Shown here: positions 61,079 through 64,000 of the stretch, piece after piece | How positions within the stretch are numbered: the stretch's first letter is position 1 | Layout of the letters: the number at the start of each line of letters is the position of its first letter | DNA from: Paludibacteraceae bacterium | Lineage (GTDB): Bacteria; Bacteroidota; Bacteroidia; Bacteroidales; Paludibacteraceae | Direction of reading: 5' to 3' | DNA: 64,000 nt | Assembly (NCBI GenBank): GCA_017559505.1 | Contig: JAFYSF010000038.1 | Span: 1 to 64,000 of the forward strand | Made by a program: the position numbers and the translations under genes | Notes under the pieces: model-generated | Database searches by the model: none | What the model was told of the DNA's origin: nothing | What the model saw: only the letters and a program-made list of their open reading frames with translations

Positions 61079-61534
61079 ATGGAACTTATTTTGAAAGAAG
61101 ACGTAGCTAACTTGGGCTACAAAGACGATATCGTAAACGTAAAACGTGGTTACGGTCGTAACTACCTTATTCCTACAGGTAAAGCTGTTATCGCTACTGA
61201 ATCAGCTCGTAAAGTGTTGGCTGAAAACCTTCGTCAACGTGCTCACAAATTGGCTCAAATCAAAGCTGATGCTGAAGCTATGGCTGAAAAAATCAACGGC
61301 CTCGAAATCACTATCGTTACTAAAACTTCTGCTACAGGTACTATCTTCGGTGCAGTTAACAGCATCCAAGTAGCTGAAGAATTGGCTAAACTTGGTCACG
61401 AAATCGACCGCAAAACTATCGTTATCAAAGATGCTATCAAAGAAGTTGGTACTTACACTGCTACAGTGAAACTTCACAAAGAAGTTGCTGCTTCTATCAC
61501 TTTGAACGTAGTTGCTGAAGCTGCTGCTGAATAA
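61079..61534 (+). CDS. rplI: 50S ribosomal protein L9
   Basis: A 151-residue L9: MELILKEDVANLGYKDDIV with the N-domain motif GYGRNYLIP, a long connecting helix (about 45-75) and the C-domain with GTIFGAVNSIQVAEEL. The start is preceded by GGAGG at a good distance, one of the few strong Shine-Dalgarno sites in the window. Last gene of the operon, with a terminator 20 bp after the stop. Confidence 0.97.
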   Translation: MELILKEDVANLGYKDDIVNVKRGYGRNYLIPTGKAVIATESARKVLAENLRQRAHKLAQIKADAEAMAEKINGLEITIVTKTSATGTIFGAVNSIQVAEELAKLGHEIDRKTIVIKDAIKEVGTYTATVKLHKEVAASITLNVVAEAAAE

Positions 61535-61553
61535 TTTTGTGGTATATCTATAG

Positions 61554-61594
61554 AAAACTGAGTCAAAATATAAATTTTGGCTCAGTTTTTTTAT
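61554..61594 (+). terminator. Terminator of the rpsF-rpsR-rplI operon
   Basis: 16-bp arms AAAACTGAGTCAAAAT (61554-61569) and ATTTTGGCTCAGTTTT (61574-61589) with one G-T pair, then TTT. Confidence 0.9.
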
Positions 61595-61605
61595 TTATGT
61601 GTGAT

Positions 61606-61773
61606 TAATGTCAGTTTGGTGTAAAACGCCGCATGGTATCTGTGTCATCTGTAGAGCGATTTTGACGTAGTCAAGGAGCGAATCGTTAAATCCGAACCAA
61701 CGGTCCTTGGGCCGAAGGCGATAGAATTCCGTGTGTTTCATGAGCCATAAAAGTTATATCGAACTCACGTTAA
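61606..61773 (+). mobile_element. Inverted-end repeat element, short copy
   Basis: 168 bp. The left part TAATGTCAGTTTGGTGTAA is degenerate, followed by GTGTCATCTGTAGAGCGATT, TTGACGTAGTCAAGGAGCGA and ATCGTTAAATCCG, nearly identical to the 59907 element. The right end TTATATCGAACTCACGTTAA is identical to 60194-60213. Compared with the full copy it lacks an internal block of about 140 bp. The following 200 bp before the tRNA promoter contains nothing I recognise. Confidence 0.6.
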
Positions 61774-61975
61774 ATAAGGGGAGATATATAGAAAAACAGA
61801 GGAAAAATCCAAAAATGCGAAAAATAAGCGCGTATTAAGTGTCTATTTGGCTGTAAAAATCCACTTTTTGCAATGAAAAACATTTCTATTTCTCTTAGAA
61901 AATGAATTTTTTATAAATTTTTATTATTCAGATTCAGTGAGTTATAAAAAACTTTGCAAAAAAGTTGTAAAATAT

Positions 61976-62006
61976 TTTGGTAGTTCAGAAAAATGTTGTA
62001 CCTTTG
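61976..62006 (+). promoter_or_regulatory. Promoter of tRNA-Arg
   Basis: TTTG at 61976-61979 and TACCTTTG at 61999-62006, 19 bp apart, about 21 bp before the tRNA 5' end. Confidence 0.75.
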
Positions 62007-62027
62007 CACTCGCAAAAGAGAAACAAC

Positions 62028-62101
62028 GGCTCCATAGCTCAACTGAATAGAGCATCGCACTACGGATGCGAAGGTTACAGGTTTGAATCCTGTTGGAGTC
62101 A
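62028..62101 (+). tRNA. tRNA-Arg(ACG) with unusual A19/U56 tertiary pair
   Basis: A full 74-nt cloverleaf: acceptor GGCTCCA/TGGAGTC, D-stem GCTC/GAGC, anticodon stem TCGCA/TGCGA with loop CTACGGA (anticodon ACG), variable AGGTT, T-stem ACAGG/CCTGT. CCA is not encoded. The D-loop is AACTGAATA and the T-loop TTTGAAT. Position 19, almost always G, is A (62046), and position 56, almost always C, is T (62084), so the conserved G19-C56 elbow pair is replaced by A-U. G18 and U55 are kept. A34 should be deaminated to inosine to read CGU, CGC and CGA codons. Confidence 0.93.
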
Positions 62102-62103
62102 CT

Positions 62104-62136
62104 AAAAAGAATCAACTTCGGTTGGTTCTTTTTTTT
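62104..62136 (+). terminator. Terminator after tRNA-Arg
   Basis: GAATCAAC (62109-62116), TTCG loop, GTTGGTTC (62121-62128), one G-T pair, then a run of eight T. It starts three bases after the tRNA end. Confidence 0.88.
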
Positions 62137-62241
62137 TGAGAAAGTATAGCTGAATTAACCATGGCTTGTAAGTCTTGAATTATGAGCTATTAGTGTTAAA
62201 TATACGTTATAGACTTTTTTGAAAAAAAATAGTGATAAATA

Positions 62242-62273
62242 TTTGGCTGTTTGGAAATAATGTCGTATCTTTG
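62242..62273 (+). promoter_or_regulatory. Promoter of rplM-rpsI-(rpsB)
   Basis: TTTG at 62242-62245 and TATCTTTG at 62266-62273, 20 bp apart. Confidence 0.78.
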
Positions 62274-62279
62274 CAGTCC

Positions 62280-62420
62280 GAAATATTATCCATGCCTTAT
62301 AGGCGAAAAAATATCAGGAAGTTAATTGTGTTTGAGTGAATTAGCCCGCTCCTACATAGCCCGAATCCTGATTAAATTTATGTTGAAAATATTCAATTAA
62401 CATTTAAAACTTAATTAATT
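62280..62420 (+). promoter_or_regulatory. Structured leader of rplM (candidate L13 leader)
   Basis: The leader of about 140 nt contains a closing helix ATCAGGA (62314-62320) with TCCTGAT (62366-62372) enclosing a loop with AGCCCGCTCCTACATAGCCC, whose GCCCG element appears twice. This is much more GC-structured than other leaders here. Autoregulatory L13 leaders have been proposed in Bacteroidia; this may be one. Confidence 0.45.
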
Positions 62421-62876
62421 GTGGATACTTTAAGCTTTAAAACACTCTCAGTAAACAAAGCTACTGCACAAAAAGAGTGGATCCTTATCGATGCAACTGA
62501 CCTCGTATTAGGTCGTATGGCATCAAAAGTTGCGAAACTTCTTCGTGGTAAATACAAACCAAGTTTCACTCCTCACGTAGATTGTGGTGACAACGTAATC
62601 ATCATCAACGCAGAAAAAGTGAAATTGACAGGTAACAAATGGAATGACCGTGTATATCTTTCACACACTGGTTACCCAGGCGGTCAACGTGAAACAACTC
62701 CTGCTCAAATGATGGCAAAAAGCCCTGAAAAACTTATCAAAAAAGTTGTAAAAGGTATGCTCCCTAAAAACATCCTCGCAGGTGCTTTGCTTGATAATCT
62801 TTATGTATATGCAGGTTCTGAACACCCACACGCTGCTCAACAACCTAAACAAATCGATTTAAACCTTATTAAATAA
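62421..62876 (+). CDS. rplM: 50S ribosomal protein L13
   Basis: A 151-residue L13 with DATDLVLGRMASKVAKLLRG, then HVDCGDNVIIINAEKVKLTG and the motif GMLPKN. The start is GTG at 62421, unusual for a ribosomal protein gene; the residues DTLSFKTLSVNKATAQKEW after it are conserved in Bacteroidota L13, so a later start is unlikely. The weak start codon and structured leader suggest translational control. S9 follows after 9 bp. Confidence 0.97.
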   Translation: MDTLSFKTLSVNKATAQKEWILIDATDLVLGRMASKVAKLLRGKYKPSFTPHVDCGDNVIIINAEKVKLTGNKWNDRVYLSHTGYPGGQRETTPAQMMAKSPEKLIKKVVKGMLPKNILAGALLDNLYVYAGSEHPHAAQQPKQIDLNLIK

Positions 62877-62885
62877 TTAGAAGAC

Positions 62886-63272
62886 ATGGAAGTAATCAAC
62901 GCTATCGGTAGAAGAAAAGCTGCAATTGCACGCGTTTTCGTAAAAGAAGGTAAAGGCGACATCATCATCAACGGTCGTGAACTTGCTAATTATTTCCCTT
63001 CTTCAATGCTCCAATTCGTAGTTAACCAACCTCTTAACACAGTTAACGCACTTGGTAAATACGATATCAAAGTAAACCTTAAAGGTGGTGGTTTCAACGG
63101 TCAAGCTGAGGCTCTTCGTCTTGGTATCGCTCGCGCTCTTGTAAAAATCAACGCTGAAGACAAACACGCTCTTAAAGCTGCTGGATTCCTTACTCGTGAC
63201 GCTCGCGTTGTTGAACGTAAAAAACCAGGTCAACCAAAAGCTCGTAAACGTTTCCAATTCTCAAAACGTTAA
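62886..63272 (+). CDS. rpsI: 30S ribosomal protein S9
   Basis: A 128-residue S9: AIGRRKAAIARVFVKEGKG, the GGGFNGQAEALRLGIARAL motif and the basic tail ending RKRFQFSKR that reaches the ribosomal P site. Usual L13-S9 pairing. S2 follows after a 209-bp gap. Confidence 0.97.
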   Translation: MEVINAIGRRKAAIARVFVKEGKGDIIINGRELANYFPSSMLQFVVNQPLNTVNALGKYDIKVNLKGGGFNGQAEALRLGIARALVKINAEDKHALKAAGFLTRDARVVERKKPGQPKARKRFQFSKR

Positions 63273-63334
63273 TCTTATTCGAGAAATATATTCAGTTGTG
63301 GCTTGATAGTGTTTGTATTGTTGAGTCGAAAGAA

Positions 63335-63363
63335 TTTCAACTTTCAACTTTCAACTTTCAACT
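63335..63363 (+). repeat. Heptad repeat TTTCAAC x4
   Basis: TTTCAAC repeated four times in the gap between rpsI and rpsB. Related to the CTCAACTTTCAA-type sequence found inside two coding regions (2953-2979 and 36269-36305). No clear promoter or terminator was seen in the rest of the gap, so rpsB is probably in the same transcript. Confidence 0.7.
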
Positions 63364-63481
63364 GAAAAAATGTTTAGTATCTAAATCATTTAGACTCAAT
63401 GCTCGGTTATTGACTACTTGAATGATTGCTTAAACAAAAAAAGTAAAAAGAAAGTAAACAATTTAAAAAAAACAAACAATT

Positions 63482-64000
63482 ATGTCTGTACAATTTCAAG
63501 AACTTCTTGATGCAGGTGCACACTTTGGTCACCTTCGCCGTAAATGGAATCCAGCAATGGCTCCATATATCTTCATGGAACGCAATGACATCCACATCAT
63601 TGACCTCCACAAAACTGTAGCTAAAGTAGAAGAAGCTGCTGCTGCAATGAAACAAATTGCAAAATCTGGCAAACGCGTACTTTTCGTAGCTACTAAAAAA
63701 CAAGCTAAACAAGTTGTAGCTGACCTTGCAACAGAAGCTGGTATGCCTTACATCACTGAACGTTGGGCTGGTGGTATGTTGACAAACTTCCCTACAATCC
63801 GTAAAGCTATCAAAAAAATGGGTGCTATCGATAAAATGGCTAATGATGGTACTTTCGATGCTCTTTCAAAACGCGAAAAACTTCAAATCACTCGTCAACG
63901 TGCTAAACTCGAAAAGAACCTTGGTTCTATCGCTGACCTTAGCCGTCTCCCAGCTGCAATTTTCGTAGTTGACGTTATGAAAGAACACATTGCTGTTGCT
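63482..64000 (+). CDS. rpsB: 30S ribosomal protein S2, 3' end outside window
   Basis: 173 codons open to the right edge, starting ATG at 63482: MSVQFQELLDAGAHFGHLRR, then KWNPAMAPYIF, DIHIIDLHKT, KRVLFVATKKQAK and ERWAGGMLTNF, all conserved S2 signatures. S2 closes the small-subunit neck and its gene usually precedes tsf, which should lie just beyond the window. Codon usage is strongly adapted. Confidence 0.97.
   Translation, partial: MSVQFQELLDAGAHFGHLRRKWNPAMAPYIFMERNDIHIIDLHKTVAKVEEAAAAMKQIAKSGKRVLFVATKKQAKQVVADLATEAGMPYITERWAGGMLTNFPTIRKAIKKMGAIDKMANDGTFDALSKREKLQITRQRAKLEKNLGSIADLSRLPAAIFVVDVMKEHIAVA

Noticed and set aside
63407..63712. Minus-strand open frame over the start of rpsB
   Set aside because: The plus strand encodes S2 from 63482, which fits far better.

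Overview
The window reads as a chromosome segment from a Bacteroidota member, most likely a Bacteroidales with a type IX secretion system (T9SS). Evidence: promoters of the Bacteroidota type (TTTG about 20 bp upstream of TAnnTTTG), weak or absent Shine-Dalgarno sequences, several secreted proteins ending in T9SS-type C-terminal domains, BspA-like repeats, a C10 cysteine peptidase, and AT-rich gaps full of short dispersed repeats. The species cannot be named from this; true Bacteroides mostly lack T9SS, so a relative such as a Paludibacter-like lineage is more likely (inference).

Layout. 1-5.4 kb: an ABC export module of two large FtsX-type permeases around an ATPase. 5.5-7.5 kb: an RloA/RloB (AbiL-like) defence pair whose RloB gene is frameshifted. 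7.6-12.8 kb: two SDR oxidoreductases, an S41 peptidase and a sigma-54-type two-component system. 13-19 kb: a PspC peptide and a complete MacAB-TolC-like efflux operon. 19.5-38.7 kb: two tandem paralogous secreted giants (3164 and 3176 residues) with LamG, carboxypeptidase-regulatory-like and T9SS modules around a core I do not recognise. 38.7-39.5 kb: gene-free repeat island. 39.5-45.3 kb, minus strand: a set of secreted proteins including an M4 metalloprotease, a C10 cysteine protease, a DUF3244-like protein and two lipoproteins. 45.9-47.3 kb: a lipoprotein-TPR-transmembrane-HTH regulator facing away from that set across a control region with two identical palindromes. 47.5-59.5 kb: an LTD/CHU_C secreted protein and mostly housekeeping genes (asd, TlpA-like lipoprotein, BspA-like LRR, aguA and aguB for putrescine, U32 peptidase, GxxExxY protein, porin, nucleoside-gate protein). 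60.4-64 kb: ribosomal protein operons rpsF-rpsR-rplI and rplM-rpsI-rpsB, with a tRNA-Arg(ACG) between.

Most notable: the tRNA-Arg carries a paired A19/U56 change replacing the near-universal G19-C56; a repeat family with inverted ends sharing three identical 20-bp termini; a GxxExxY nuclease-fold gene embedded in palindromic and tandem TTTGTG repeats; twin TGTGATATCACA palindromes next to the protease operon promoter; and one simple-sequence repeat that encodes the same peptide (NSQLSILN) inside two unrelated proteins.
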